Part shown: piece after piece, positions 34,801 to 46,019 of the stretch
How the letters are laid out: the number at the start of each line of letters is the position of its first letter
Position numbering within the stretch: the stretch's first letter is position 1
DNA from: Phoronis australis
Taxonomy: Eukaryota; Phoronida; Phoronidae
DNA length: 64,000 nt
Reading direction: 5' to 3'
Assembly: GCA_002633005.1 (NCBI GenBank)
Contig: NMRA01000164.1
Coordinates: 157,085-221,084 of the forward strand
Program-made: the position numbers and the translations under genes
The notes under the pieces: generated by a model
Seen by the model: the letters and a program-made list of their open reading frames with translations, nothing else
Database searches by the model: none
What the model was told of the DNA's origin: nothing

Positions 34801-37800
34801 CACACCACACACATAGTCGTAGGCCTACTCAGAACGCGTAGCTCTTTTCAAAGAGCGTTATCGTCACGTCGCCCCATGACAGGAAAAATGTCGTAACAGC
34901 AGACGATCCTAACAAAGGTTATCATGCCCTCACATTAGTTATTCACTATTAAATTTACAGAATTGCTGAGTAATAGCCCCGTACCGTCCTGCGGTCTTGT
35001 TATTTAGCCCTGTAGTGTAGAGCGCAGACGACCAGTGACCACGCAGCCTCTACTTGGATTGCAACTATTTCATCTTGCTAAAGTGCACGCGTGCAAGCTT
35101 CACGTGTTGCAGAGGTCACAGCAGACATCAGATTTATGGTTACAGTCTCTTACTAGCTGCCAAGTTCATAGTCAGAGAGCAGTTTTAAAATTGGTTGTAA
35201 TAAAAGTTTGAAAACCCTAATTCAGATGTTTTTTATGTTTGGGATGTTTATAGTCAACACTCCGTGACTCAATGACATTTTTAGCGTATGGTTCTGTGGC
35301 TTGCTGTTTTATCTCGACTGCCCGGCATTGCTCACTTGCCGTTGCGCCAAACATGCTCGGCAAAGAAGTAGGCCCAAGACAAGAATCGGGGTTAAGCGGC
35401 CGTGTGCCACTCGTCAATCAAGAATAAAATTTCGAGCTACGGCATAAATATGTGATAAAACGCTACAAAACAGCGATGTTTCAATTCATAAACGATCACC
35501 TTACCAAACTTCGTGTTGGAAAACATTTATTTTTCATGCAAGATGTCCAGATTATCCTATTTATATCACTTGCAATATCGCACTGCGGCACTGTTCGGTC
35601 CCGTTGTTAGCGCGCAATGTCTCAGTCGGCTGACAATCGTGACTTGGAAATGCCGTCAAGTCATATAACGGCCTCTTTCGATATGCATCTCGTTTTTTAT
35701 GGCCAAAGATAGCGGCGGGATTCAGCACGCGCGTAGGGCCTACCTGCGAGTCACCTGTCAATCACATGTTGGTGTCAAGGTAACATGCACTCCAAAGTGT
35801 GGGAACTTGCGCGTGTGCACCACTACAAAGTCACACACCAAAAGAGAATAGCGACAGTCCTAAGTAACAGAAACGGGCGTGACTTTTAACCATTGTCTCA
35901 TTTCTCTGGCCTGATTTTTTCGAATATATATTTTATCAAGTGCACTGCAGACGAAAACTCAGCGCGGCAGACAAAGTCGCTGAAGGCGGAGGTTTTGACG
36001 CCGGCGGCGTTCTTAAACTTTGCAAACATGGGAAGAAAATAAAGTGACAAAAACGTTCAAGTATTATATTTTGAAGTGAGTCCATGACCCAAGACAATAA
36101 CCCGTTACTTGTATAATTGCAATTCACATTGCTAAACCACCGTCTCGGAGGCCCGGCCTCGTTGCGCTCATTGTGAACATCGATCTTTTTCTAAAAGTCG
36201 GGGAATCGCGCGTTTCCTTAGCACTGGGCGCTAAATCTTCATTCTTTAAAAGTCGGGGATGGGCGCTTAACCGAGAGGTGGGCGCTTAACTGGAAATCTT
36301 CAAAAATCGCAGAGGGGCCCTTAACCGAGCAGTGGGCGGTTAAATCGAAAATCCACCTAAAGTAGGGGGTGGGCGGTTAACTGAGCATGGGCGTTAACCC
36401 GAACGTTTACGGTAATTTTTCCCTGTCAGTTATTGTCAATATTTTCACAAGTTGTCAGAATATTCTTTCTCAGTGTGTAGCAATTTCATTTAATTATTCT
36501 GATATTACATGTTCATGTTATATTTATACTGTTTACCAGAATTAACTTACTCCCTGTAAAACACGCTTAACCCTGTCAAATAGACGGCCTTGTTATTCAA
36601 TCATTCCTTAATGAATCTCACTTCCGACTTAGCGGCAAATCTAAAATGGCGGAGTATCACTGGGCTCCAATTTGTGACAAGTGAGGCTTTTTATGAATTT
36701 TCCACCTCAAATTTTATTATTAATTAACTTGTTGGTACTTATGGCTTCAATATGACATATTCTAACAGTCTAATAATAAGGTTTAAAAACGTGTGCTACT
36801 AAGTCTTTGAGAACCGAGAGCCATCCCACAATGCATTTGAAAAACAACATCAGTGCCACAAATGGAGTAAGTGTCGGCTCAGATGAAATCCCCGAATTAC
36901 ATATCAAGTGATACAATGATCGCAATTAGTCATACTAACACAAAATCCAAGCCCACTTTCACTTTTATTAGGTAAATTTATATTCCAAAGCCCGCCTTCC
37001 ACCCAGGATTACGGAACTACCATTGCAAATTGGTTGTTAAGATGGGCAGACATCAGTTCTTAAGTCTTGAAATTATTCTTCAACAATAGTGAAAAAGGTA
37101 ATGGAAATCAATAATTAGTGATAGTGATAGTAATAACCTGGGTATAACGTCAACTTTTTAGGGAATAGAACCAGCGGCAAAATACGCAATGCAAGACACT
37201 TGTAACAAGTAATGTTGGCTTACAGAACATTTTGCTAGTGTACACAAATAAAGACAGCAAACTTACATGCGAAACACTGCCCTTTCACTTGTACGAGTTT
37301 GTGTGATCTTGCAAATCTCACAAGAGACATATGCTACGGAACACACTCCAATGTCGTTCGAACCATACTTACTATGAGTATTGCTGGCCCGGGCAGGCGC
37401 ACATTGAGGCCAAGCAAATAGAGGATGAACCAGATGAGAATGGTGACAAAACACCAGGCTCCCACAAACTGACACCAACTAGAGTAGCCACCCAATCCCC
37501 AGCCAACTGCAGCGCAGATCAGAAGAATCAGGCCCAGAACCTGAATAAAGAATGTAAAACGATGACAATAGTTCTGGGCTGCGGTCCGTAGGCCTCAGAC
37601 AAAAGAAAACTGTGATCACATGTTGTGTTTGTAATGCATGACAATATCTCGTGAAATCTTTTTTCCTAGGTTCTTGGGTTTACGAAATGTAGCCTTGATC
37701 AGTACACACCCTTCTTCATTGTTTGACAATCTAACACCTGGTAAAAGTTAGAAATTAACAAAAGTTGGATTCGTCTAGAAATCCGCATACTTTCAAAAAA

Positions 37801-40800
37801 TTTGAAAGATAAAAAACAACTTTGAACGAAAAATAGAATTTACCAAGTTAAGTCACAATGAGGCAGGCATAAATGATCTTTTTATTATACACAATAATAG
37901 TATATTGCCCATGTTGATTTTGGGCCAAATATGCAATAGAAACCCCAGCACAATTGTCATTAACATTCATTATTTACATACAGGAGTCCAACATTTCCAT
38001 GAAGTGCAATTCATCATTCGCATGGAGTTCACCAAAATCCAACAACAGGGTCACAAGTAACAAAATCAACTGAACCAAAACTCACTCATTTGTAAAGCAA
38101 TCACTTACAAAGGTCAAAAATATCCCCTAAGTTCGATCACAGGTTGCTATTCAGAGATGCTCTACCAATTTGATCAACAATGGCAAGGCTCTCCTCAATA
38201 GCCAATCTGAATCTATTGACATCATTGTGAAGAATTGTAGGATTAGCATAATCTATTGCATGGTCTGTTACCATAGAATATTGGTTTTCACCTTCTTCAA
38301 AATTAGATCTTTTTGATGGCCGTCAGTCCTCTAATATTTATCACAATTTTTTATTGTTTGCGTCTTGTGTTTTTGCTAAATTTGGAATCTCATCTTCCCC
38401 TCATGAATACTTGGCAGTGTTGGATTTACAGGTATAGAGGGACAAAGGGACAATACCCACCTGAACGGCCCGCCAAGAGAGGGTCCCGTCTAAAATGGGA
38501 CACCTTAACATAAAAAGCTAAATACCACTAAGCTTGGAAAGAGTGACATGCCATTCCATCACTGTGTGACCCTGCAAGAAGTGACCTTCCTCAACATGAA
38601 AGTTGGTTGTATGATTTCATAAAAAAATGGAAAATTCCAACGTTGGACCCTCTCTCTGTGAGTGACCCCTTAAGAATTTGTCAATAAAACATAAAAAGGT
38701 TGGCCACTTGAATGTCAACAATAGCCCCCTTCAAGGGGAGGGGCCTAAATATGAAAAGATCATATTTTCAAAAATCAGGAAATATGCAGCAATTGATGTT
38801 ATCTGTTAGGTCATCAATTTTTCTCAAGTGATATAAACTTTCGAAAAAAACACAAAAAATAGAGCGACAGTTGTCTGTGTTATCCCTTGCCAGAGAGGGG
38901 CCTCTGGAAAAATATAGTTTTGCATTCACAAAATTGTCTTACTGAATTTAAAAATCCAGTGAATTAAGATGCTCTGCAAAAGCTTCACTTAACAAATTTT
39001 CTCGATTTTTTGAAATACATGTATGAATGATTAAGAGCACGTTTTCAAGTGTGTTTAGACAACCTATGGTGCAAAGACGGAGACCCCAACAATAATGTCC
39101 CGGCCAGGGCCCTCCAAGGGTAAACCATGCACTGATACAGAGTTATGAAATGTTCTCTTGAATTCTCTCTCCCATCTGTATACGCTGTTTCGACTGTCCC
39201 CGGCCCCACGTCTCTGTTGGTCGCCACGGTTTAACCCTGACATTAGAAAATTTTCAGGGGGCACATGCCCCCTGCCCCCGCTTTCTAAGATAGTTGTCAT
39301 ATCAACATAAAACTCGAACACCCACACTGGCAGTTAAACCTGTATATAACATTAGACCTCTGCGGTACTGAGAAGGTTTAGGTGAACTCCTTGAGAATGA
39401 TGTATTGAATTTCGGGGAAATGTTGGACTCCTGTATATAAACACAGAATGTTAACAACAATGTGCTGGGGTATCTACATAATATTAGTAGCAAATCATTT
39501 AAATAATTATCCACCATATCTACCATCAGAAATTGTGTTCACTCACAACAATGTTAGAAGCCTTTGAAAAATGACAAAAACAGTACTTTACTGTAAAGCC
39601 TACACAAATAATGTTTGAGCTGCCTGACATAAAATCAATAATTTCAAAATCACTGTAATCACTAAGAAAATCAAAGAACGCAATCTTTCACTTAAGTTGG
39701 CAAGCATCTTCAGGTAAGTACAAGATGACTGAACATAGAATGTTATAAACCAGAACTAAAAAATACAAAAATGACATTAGGTTACCATGGCTGCAAGATG
39801 AAGATCTGGTTGCCATCCCAGAGCCTTCTGAGATTTTTTGGTTGAGGGGAAAATCCCCCCTCCCCAGTTGTCCCCAATGCCATCACCCCCAGTTGCCAGC
39901 CCTCATCAACGATGCCTCACAGAAGCCAAAACTAACATTTTGCAGAAGTGATTCTGACCCTCATTGGATTTTTTTAATGATTGGAGGGAACTTTGTGCAT
40001 GATGAGGGGAATTTCGCATGATATTTAATTATTTTTCATAGGGAAATGAGGCTGATATTCAACCCCAAATCGAAACATCAAGGGCCCTGCATTCAGGGAA
40101 TAAAGGGCCAGGTGCTCTTCAATTTTTGCAATTTGCATCACTGTTGTCGCCAAACACTGAGCCCTCATTGGCTGATCACATTTCCTTATAATACATCTGA
40201 AAGCTGAGGCCTTAATTTATTTCAGTGAAAATAAACATGAAAATTTTAGGACCATTACATGAAAAGCTCCCTTTTTATTTTCAGCAATATTGACAATTTA
40301 NNNNCCCCCCCCCCCCCCCCCGGCGTGTATCAAAATTGACTTACTGACAGAGATAAAATAACGTAGGAAATAACATCAATGCTTGCACAAGTCCAAAAAT
40401 GTGGTGAAAAATTAGGGAACATAATTGAGCCCTTATTTGGCAACGCTTAATGCAACCGGGTACTGCATCACACGGTTGATTTCGTCATGAGAAACAAAAA
40501 CTCTTCTTGCTAAAAATATTCAAACGGTTGGAAACCAGAGTTGTAATACTGGATATTTTACCTCCCTGTGCTTATTTGCAACAAAAGTGTTGGCATTGGT
40601 AATGGACATGGAATCACTCAATGTAAGACGAAATGCAGTTACAGAAAATTGTTGATTACCACATTCCCCTGGGCTAACACCCACCCCGAAATTTCCAATT
40701 AAGCATTTTTATTAGCTTGATTTTTTGTTTGGGTTTCTGTATTAATTTTCAACTATAGTCTACACACATTGGAAGTGCAATTGATATCACTGATCTAATG

Positions 40801-43565
40801 AAGTATTTTACAACATATACTCCTGGCTTTGGGTCCAGAGTTAAAACTCTGGTAATGAGAAGTTAGTTAAACATCAACTTCGGTGGTGCAGCGAACAGTG
40901 AAATTATCGCTGTTTGATTTGTGAGTCATTGGAAGTTATTGCAAGACGGCACATCAAAAATATCATGCAGGTGTATTATTTTAAAATGTAAACTATGTTA
41001 TACATGGTCAGCTACTAGTAAGAGTTGAATTGACAAAGTGCTTATAATTATAGAATGGTCAATATTTGAAAAAAAATGTCAATAATATCAAAACGTGTCG
41101 TAATTGACAGTGTCAACTGTCGATAACTAAGATAACAATGAATTTAACAGTTCATACCGAATTGAAGAGTCGACATTCTGCTGTTACATCCACTTGCGCT
41201 GTTAAATTTAATCCAGGACTGAAGTTAATTGTTCATTGCCACTAACGCTCCCAATAGCTTGATGCGTTAAAATTGGCATCAAAGTCCCTTCAAACTACAT
41301 ATCAGAAGTCCATCATCAAACTTCATAACATTTTCGGACACTTTACTAACGGCCAAGACGTACATAACCTTTCACAACTTCCTTATCTGTTTCTTCAAGA
41401 TCTTCCATCACAACTTTAGTTTCTAAGATACTCTCAGAATGTTTACTGAGTACACTTCAGGACTGGATTTGTTTCAAATTTCTCACTTTTTACACTCATA
41501 CCAAGTTCATACGACTCGGGAACAAATTCACTACAGGGCTCCACACTGTGTGAACCAAGACATGCAGTAAACATCCCCTTTAAACCAGATAAGGATCAAT
41601 TTAGAGAAATCTATTGAATTTCTCCAATGTCACAAGGTCAGCCCAATTGGTTCTTTCCACATTCGAGTCTCACTAGGGGGCTAGTCACCAATAGAGTATA
41701 ACTCTACTCTCTAGGTCACATAGTCAGGGTAACTCAGTACTATTTCTCATCAGATCAAATCTAAATAAAATTTTTGATCAAGCTTGAAAGCATCCATTAG
41801 CTGTACTTTTCCATTTTCTTTATGGGACATGAAAACTGATAGAAACCATAAAATCTGAATAGCGGAATAAAAATAAGACTCTAGGTTTTTGAATTTTCAA
41901 AGTTGGTGAAGTAATAGCAATTTGTCGACAAAAACCCAAGCCTAGAGCTATTCATCTCGCTCACAATAGAAGCTGGGCTTAAAAGAATGTGGATAAAGTG
42001 CGTTGTGACAACACAATCTAACTTAAAGAACTTGTTCAAGACATGCATTGTGACCTAAAATCAGTAGAGGAAACCCACAAGATGGAATTGCCCCAAGACA
42101 TAGTTGGACAACTATAGCCCCAGGTGTTCTCCAGTAATTGACAAGATGTGATTTTCATTTGACAATGTGACCTTTGTGGTAGTGACCTCCAATTTGAGGT
42201 CATCTGCCTGTTGAGGTCAATATCCATACCACAATAAGCCCAAAACGCTCTCTAGTTAGTGATGGGACGATGCTCAGTCTATGAACAAAAAGACAACTCA
42301 ATGATACTGTAGACTGAACCACAGACAGACAGCAGTGATGACCCACACGTAGTACATTCAAAATTGAAAATCGATCAAGTCAGCCTGCTGTTCAGTAACA
42401 TTATGACCTCGCTAAAAGCAAGACTTCACGAGATTACACGAGATATTGCCGTGAATTTCAAATGAGAGCACGTGACTTTTGCAATATCTTTAGCTAGGTC
42501 CTAGCGTACTAGTAGGTCCTAGCATTACTGAACGCATGCCAGATATAACACAGTAAATGTTATTGCTGTTCTTCTGATTAATGTACATTTTTAACAGCAG
42601 AAACAAAACATAAGAATAAGACAGCTTTTGGTAGGGGAGCACAGAAAAATCTCATCAGTTCCATCCATTCACTGCATTTAAAGCCCTTTCATACTAACTT
42701 AAGTCCAGTATGAACAGAGCATCGACGTACACCGCTAAGTTAATTGAATCCTTCGGAATCGAAATAAGTGGTAGGTTATGCAGTCGTCATCGAAGTAATC
42801 GCAAAGTAGCACTGATGCATCCCGTGCATGCCAAATTTTTTTAATGTGACAATTTGAGAACATTTACGTGTCCTAATTGACATAAAACTTATTTCTAATT
42901 CGATTAGTGATTATTTGAGCAAAAATATAAGCAACTGCCTTTTAATTGTTAATGATAATAGTGGCCCCTGGCATTAAATCCACCTGTCTACTGCAAAGTG
43001 AACTGGCGCTGTTAATTTCGATTCAGGACCAAAGTTAAACGTTTATAGTAACCGCAATTCCCCAAAACATCCACAAGCCAATGTTGGCATGAAAGGGTCT
43101 TTACGCAAGCCTGTTCATGTGCAGCTTGTTAAGGAAAGCTAAAAAGATTAACCAAAGAAACATTGTGTATATACGCAATGTTTTTCTGGTTGATTATTTG
43201 GAGAATTTCTAAAAATCCAGACTATATGATAAGGGTGGGTGGTATAACCGAGCTGGACGTTGTGAGAAAATCAGAGGGTGGGCATTTAGCTGAACATGGG
43301 TATTAACCTGCATAAATTTGGAAATACAAATTTTGTAGATGCAATTGTACTACTTAGTGAACAAAGATACAGAGACTCAAATGTCAGCTCGTTTCAGACC
43401 TGAGAATAGGCAGCATAATGATACAAATTTCCAACTTACGATTTCTACAATCCTAAGAATTCCTTCTTTTGATGTGACATAAGATGTATTGAGAGCCACA
43501 CCAGAGGAGTGACTTGTGGTTGTGGTAGTCTGCGTTTCATAAGTGCTGGGCATAGGGTCGGCCAT
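31843..43565 (-). CDS. MARVEL-domain four-transmembrane protein (plasmolipin/MAL/CMTM-like)
   Basis: Membrane protein of the MARVEL superfamily, whose members organise lipid rafts, vesicle traffic and apical membranes. Coding exons on the minus strand: 43440-43565, 37373-37540, 32937-33032, 31843-31989 (126, 168, 96 and 147 nt). All junctions are phase 0, with GTAAGT donors. The product is 178 residues, close to human plasmolipin (182). Predicted membrane helices: about 38-58, 67-87, 95-122 and 131-151. The N-terminus (1-30) and C-terminus (152-178) are Ser/Thr-rich and cytosolic by family analogy. The third helix joins the fourth through GAASFF, as in plasmolipin. No cleaved signal peptide is seen. 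An acceptor-like TTCTAG just upstream of the ATG suggests a separate 5' UTR exon to the right of 43600. Which paralogue (PLLP, MAL or CMTM) is unresolved. Confidence 0.85.
32714..32793 (-). mobile_element. tRNA-Leu-derived SINE or tRNA-like remnant
   Basis: The minus strand shows an A-box-like TGACCTAGTGTGATAGGC followed by GCGCCAG as in leucine tRNAs, and a B-box GGGTTCGCGTCCC about 35 bases on. The acceptor stem does not pair properly and the anticodon arm is degenerate, so it is not a working tRNA. Lies in intron 3 of the MARVEL gene. Confidence 0.6.
33366..33895. mobile_element. MITE with TTTA target duplication, copy 1
   Basis: 530 bp in MARVEL intron 2. Flanked by TTTA (33362-33365 and 33896-33899). 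Ends are GAGTGCCTTCCCACTAG and inverted CTAATGAGAAAGCACC. The interior is rich in GAAACTTCGG/GAAATTTCGG words in both orientations. Confidence 0.65.
34603..36415. mobile_element. DNA-transposon-like element with TIRs and GC-rich subterminal repeats
   Basis: TTACCGTAAACGTTCG at 34603-34618 is exactly inverted at 36400-36415, and GTTAACGCCC / GGGCGTTAAC continue the match. Both ends carry clusters of GGGTGGGCGGTTAA and GGGCGCTTAA words (34630-34780 and 36190-36400), facing outward symmetrically. The 1.4-kb interior has no recognisable transposase. Lies in MARVEL intron 2. Confidence 0.75.
36416..37372 (-). other. remaining part of MARVEL intron 2
   Basis: The stretch 36416-36680 resembles 34130-34400 (TTTTCCCTGTC, CAATATTTTC, ACAAGTT, GCAATTT, AGCGGCAAATCTAAAATGGC). 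The element therefore lies between two diverged copies of the same flank. Confidence 0.6.
39805..40105 (+). repeat. interspersed repeat family ending in AGGGCCCTG, copy 1
   Basis: Shares order and words with 60090-60320 (+) and the reverse of 54945-55215: CCTTCTGAGA, GGTTGAGGGGAAAAT, GATGAGGGGAATTT, GGGGCTGATATT-like and AAGGGCCCTG. Confidence 0.75.
40301..40321. other. assembly gap and C homopolymer
   Basis: Four N followed by 17 C. Likely a sequencing break in a homopolymer. Confidence 0.95.
41140..41310. repeat. end fragment related to the 42681-43099 element
   Basis: GCGCTGTTAAATTTAATCCAGGACTGAAGTTAA and its flank parallel GCGCTGTTAATTTCGATTCAGGACC at 43010-43040, followed by a TTGGCAT end near the boundary. 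Confidence 0.55.
42681..43099. mobile_element. MITE with TTTA target duplication, copy 2
   Basis: 419 bp flanked by TTTA (42677-42680, 43100-43103). Ends AAGCCCTTTCATACTAACTT and inverted AATGTTGGCATGAAAGGGTC. Ends resemble those of 33366-33895, suggesting one family. Confidence 0.65.
43225..43310. repeat. GGGTGGGC / GCTTAA-type GC-rich repeat words
   Basis: Words like AAGGGTGGGTGG, GAGGGTGGGCATTTAGC and CATGGGTATTAACC match the subterminal repeats of 34603-36415. Similar patches occur at 44105-44245 and 44985-45110. Confidence 0.55.
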
Positions 43566-44104
43566 CTTGGATATTGATGACTATACACACTAGAATAGAA
43601 AATTAAGACAAAGCATTATTTAAAAGCATCTCAAACAGCACACACCTTGAATATATCACCAATGGCAGGTAACACAGGATACAGAACTACATGGGAGATA
43701 TTTCCAGATATACATACTGTACTCATACAGATTAGTGCTGAGGCCAATAAAAATCGGGGGGAGGGCAAGAAGTCGTGACCATTCAAAATGAAATTTTTGA
43801 GCAGTCAGGGGTGGAAGCTAACTTGAACGGTCAATTCAGGTAAACACCCACGGAGCTAGATGTACGTCACTCGCAAGCAACATAGTCAGACAAAACATTT
43901 TAGGAGAGTGCAGGTTTTTCTTACACGATTGGAAGTCTGACTGTTCATAACTCAAAGATAATTGAGTTTCATACATTTTAGGAGCTGAAATTTGCAGGTT
44001 TGTGTCCACAAATGACCCTAGAACAAGTACTGTACCTCGATATGGTGTTGATACATGTGGGTCAAGTTGCTCCAGCAAACATAGCGTCCACACAACTAAT
44101 GCAA

Positions 44105-44245
44105 ATATTCGGGTTCATACCTTGGGCACATAAATGGGCAAGTCTGGAAATCAGGGGGTGGGCACTTATCCCAGAAATGGGAAGCTTAAATTTGAATTTT
44201 CAAGAAATTGGGGATGGGTGCTTACCCAAACATGGGTGCTTCACC
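44105..44245. repeat. GGGTGGGCACTTA-type repeat patch
   Basis: Same word family (GGGGGTGGGCACTTATCC, GGGGATGGGTGCTTACCC) as the element ends at 34.6/36.4 kb. No TIR found around it. Confidence 0.55.
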
Positions 44246-44984
44246 TGAGCTAGACTGAGATAACCTGGCCACCTATGCCTATGACCTTCAAAATTTAAGT
44301 CCATATAAGCAGACATGAAGTTCAAAGAATTTGCCGCAAGGCTATAGCTGTCGATGGGAGAGTTCAATGAGCGTTCTCTTATCAATGCATTCAAGTTACC
44401 TTGAAGTACGAAACTTGAATCAGAGAGAAAATACATATTGAAAAATTACCTGCCAAAATTTTAGGACTGACCTGCTTTGTCAATCTTATCACAGTTGTTG
44501 AAGAGACGAAGTTAGGTAAGTCTAAGCATAAACTCCTTTTTGTTCACAAGTCAAATTTTGCAACTCAAATGTGCCCTGGTCAAATGACTCGCAAATTTCA
44601 CAAGAAATCTTACCATATGTTAGTTACATATTCAATTACAATTATAAGTGTTCCATGAAATAAAAATCTCATAATATTTTGACAGTGCAGATTTTCTTCA
44701 TCAGGGGTTTCGAGTTTGATCCCTCTGCACTGAATATGTAACATATATGGAAAAAGTAGGACAGCCACAAAAAGTCACGTGACCCTGAAATATCTGTGAC
44801 TTCGCCTTTGAAAGTAACCAAGGCTTGGTTTTGGCTCTTTAATTCCGAGAAGTCAGGTTCTTTTGAAAATTAAACTTGTTATAGAATAGAATGGGAGACT
44901 ATGGATGTTTCTTATGCACTTAAGTCAAGAGCCTGACATAAATTCAAAAACCGTAACTCACCGTAACTACACTGTGACATGGGT

Positions 44985-45110
44985 AGGTGCTAGACCCAGC
45001 GATGGGTGCTTAATTGAAAATTCTCAAAGAGTAGAGTGTGGGCGCTCAATCTGGCAATGTTAAAAAATATGGGGGTAAGCACTTACCTGATGAGCATGGG
45101 CGCTAAAGAC
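44985..45110. repeat. GGGCGCTTAA-type repeat patch
   Basis: CGATGGGTGCTTAATTG, GTGGGCGCTCAATC, GGGGGTAAGCACTTACC and GCATGGGCGCTAAA within 120 bp. It abuts the left arm of the THAP-like inverted duplication. Confidence 0.55.
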
Positions 45111-45112
45111 GA

Positions 45113-45405
45113 AGGCAACCTTTCTTCATGTCTTTTTTTAGCAAAAATAATGTTCGTTGGTTATCCCAGACATATTTTCCACTTAATTACAGCTTTTCGT
45201 AATTTAATTAATTATTCGTAGTATGCTCCGGAAGTAACCTTTTGGGAGGCAAGAATGTGAATTTCTTTTCATATAGTCTGACTGTGAGAGCTGCCAAGTC
45301 AGTCATTGTTCTATCTCGGTTGCGATAAGTTTGGTCATCGTTTGCTTTCATTTACGAGTCAGTCAACATGCCAGACTGTTGCTGCGTACCGGGATGTTCT
45401 CATTA
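45113..45405 (+). repeat. left arm of inverted duplication containing a THAP-like start
   Basis: Inverted, diverged copy of 45722-46000. Words GTTCGTTGGTTATCCCAGAC, TTTTCCACTTAATTACAGCT and TACGAGTCAGTCAACATGCC are shared. It ends in an ATG at 45369 encoding MPDCCCVPGCSHYH, with a stop soon after (45441). Confidence 0.85.
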
Positions 45406-45527
45406 TCATCTCATGGACAGAGGAGCAACTGTCCCACTTAGCTGAGTGTCCCGCGACACACTCCCACTGGATAATGACCTGAGCACACAGACTGCTTACA
45501 CCCCGCCGTGTGACTGCCTCGCCTTAC

Positions 45528-45743
45528 CTGGTGCCTTCTAAATAGCTCCAATGCTTTATTCAAGTCCACAATAAACTTATCAAAGTTTGGCTCACCGATC
45601 TGTTCATTGAACAACGAACTGTCCTCTTCACTGGGTGTCGAACGGGGTCTGTATTCACACCCACTACTCAACATCGCAGCAGGGCTGCTTACAGGCTCTG
45701 GGCAATAATGAGTACATCCTGGTACACAGCAACAGTGTGGCAT
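45528..45743 (-). pseudogene. THAP-like N-terminal exon, probably a gene or transposase remnant
   Basis: Minus-strand open segment of 72 codons. It starts MPHCCCVPGCTHYC, the CxxxC-type opening of THAP zinc-finger proteins, and ends at a clean GTAAGG donor. The rest of a C2CH THAP finger (the later Cys/His pair and the FHxFP-like motif) is not present, and no following exon was found. THAP domains occur in host DNA-binding proteins and in P-element-like transposases. A second, broken copy faces it at 45369. Probably non-functional, though expression cannot be ruled out. Confidence 0.4.
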
Positions 45744-46000
45744 GTTGACTGACTCGTAAACAAAAGGAAACGACGACCGAAATTATCACAACCGAGGTAG
45801 ATCAATAACTGACTCGATAGCTCTCATAGTCAGACTGTATGAAAAGAAATTGGCGCGAAATTCTTGCCTCCCAAAACGTCACTTCTGGAGTAGAGAACGA
45901 ATAATCCATTAAATTACAAAAAGCTGTAATTAAGTGGAAAATATGTCTGGGATAACCAACGAACCTTACTTTTGCTAAAAATGACATGCCTTTGCCTTTA
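45722..46000 (-). repeat. right arm of inverted duplication with THAP-like start
   Basis: Mirror partner of 45113-45405. The spacer between the arms is about 315 bp and holds most of the open exon. Confidence 0.85.
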
Positions 46001-46019
46001 ACTTGAATGTTCATGTTGT

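Larger units (their letters stand above)
37541..43439 (-). other. MARVEL intron 1 (5.9 kb)
   Basis: Holds interspersed repeat copies (39805-40105, 41140-41310, 42681-43099), a gap (40301-40304) followed by a C homopolymer, and GGGTGGG-type words near 43230-43310. No internal coding exon seen. Confidence 0.6.

Noticed and set aside
41640-41720. tRNA-like sequence on the minus strand
   Set aside because: Only weak box-like words; the B box (GAGACTCGAATG) departs from consensus and no stems pair.
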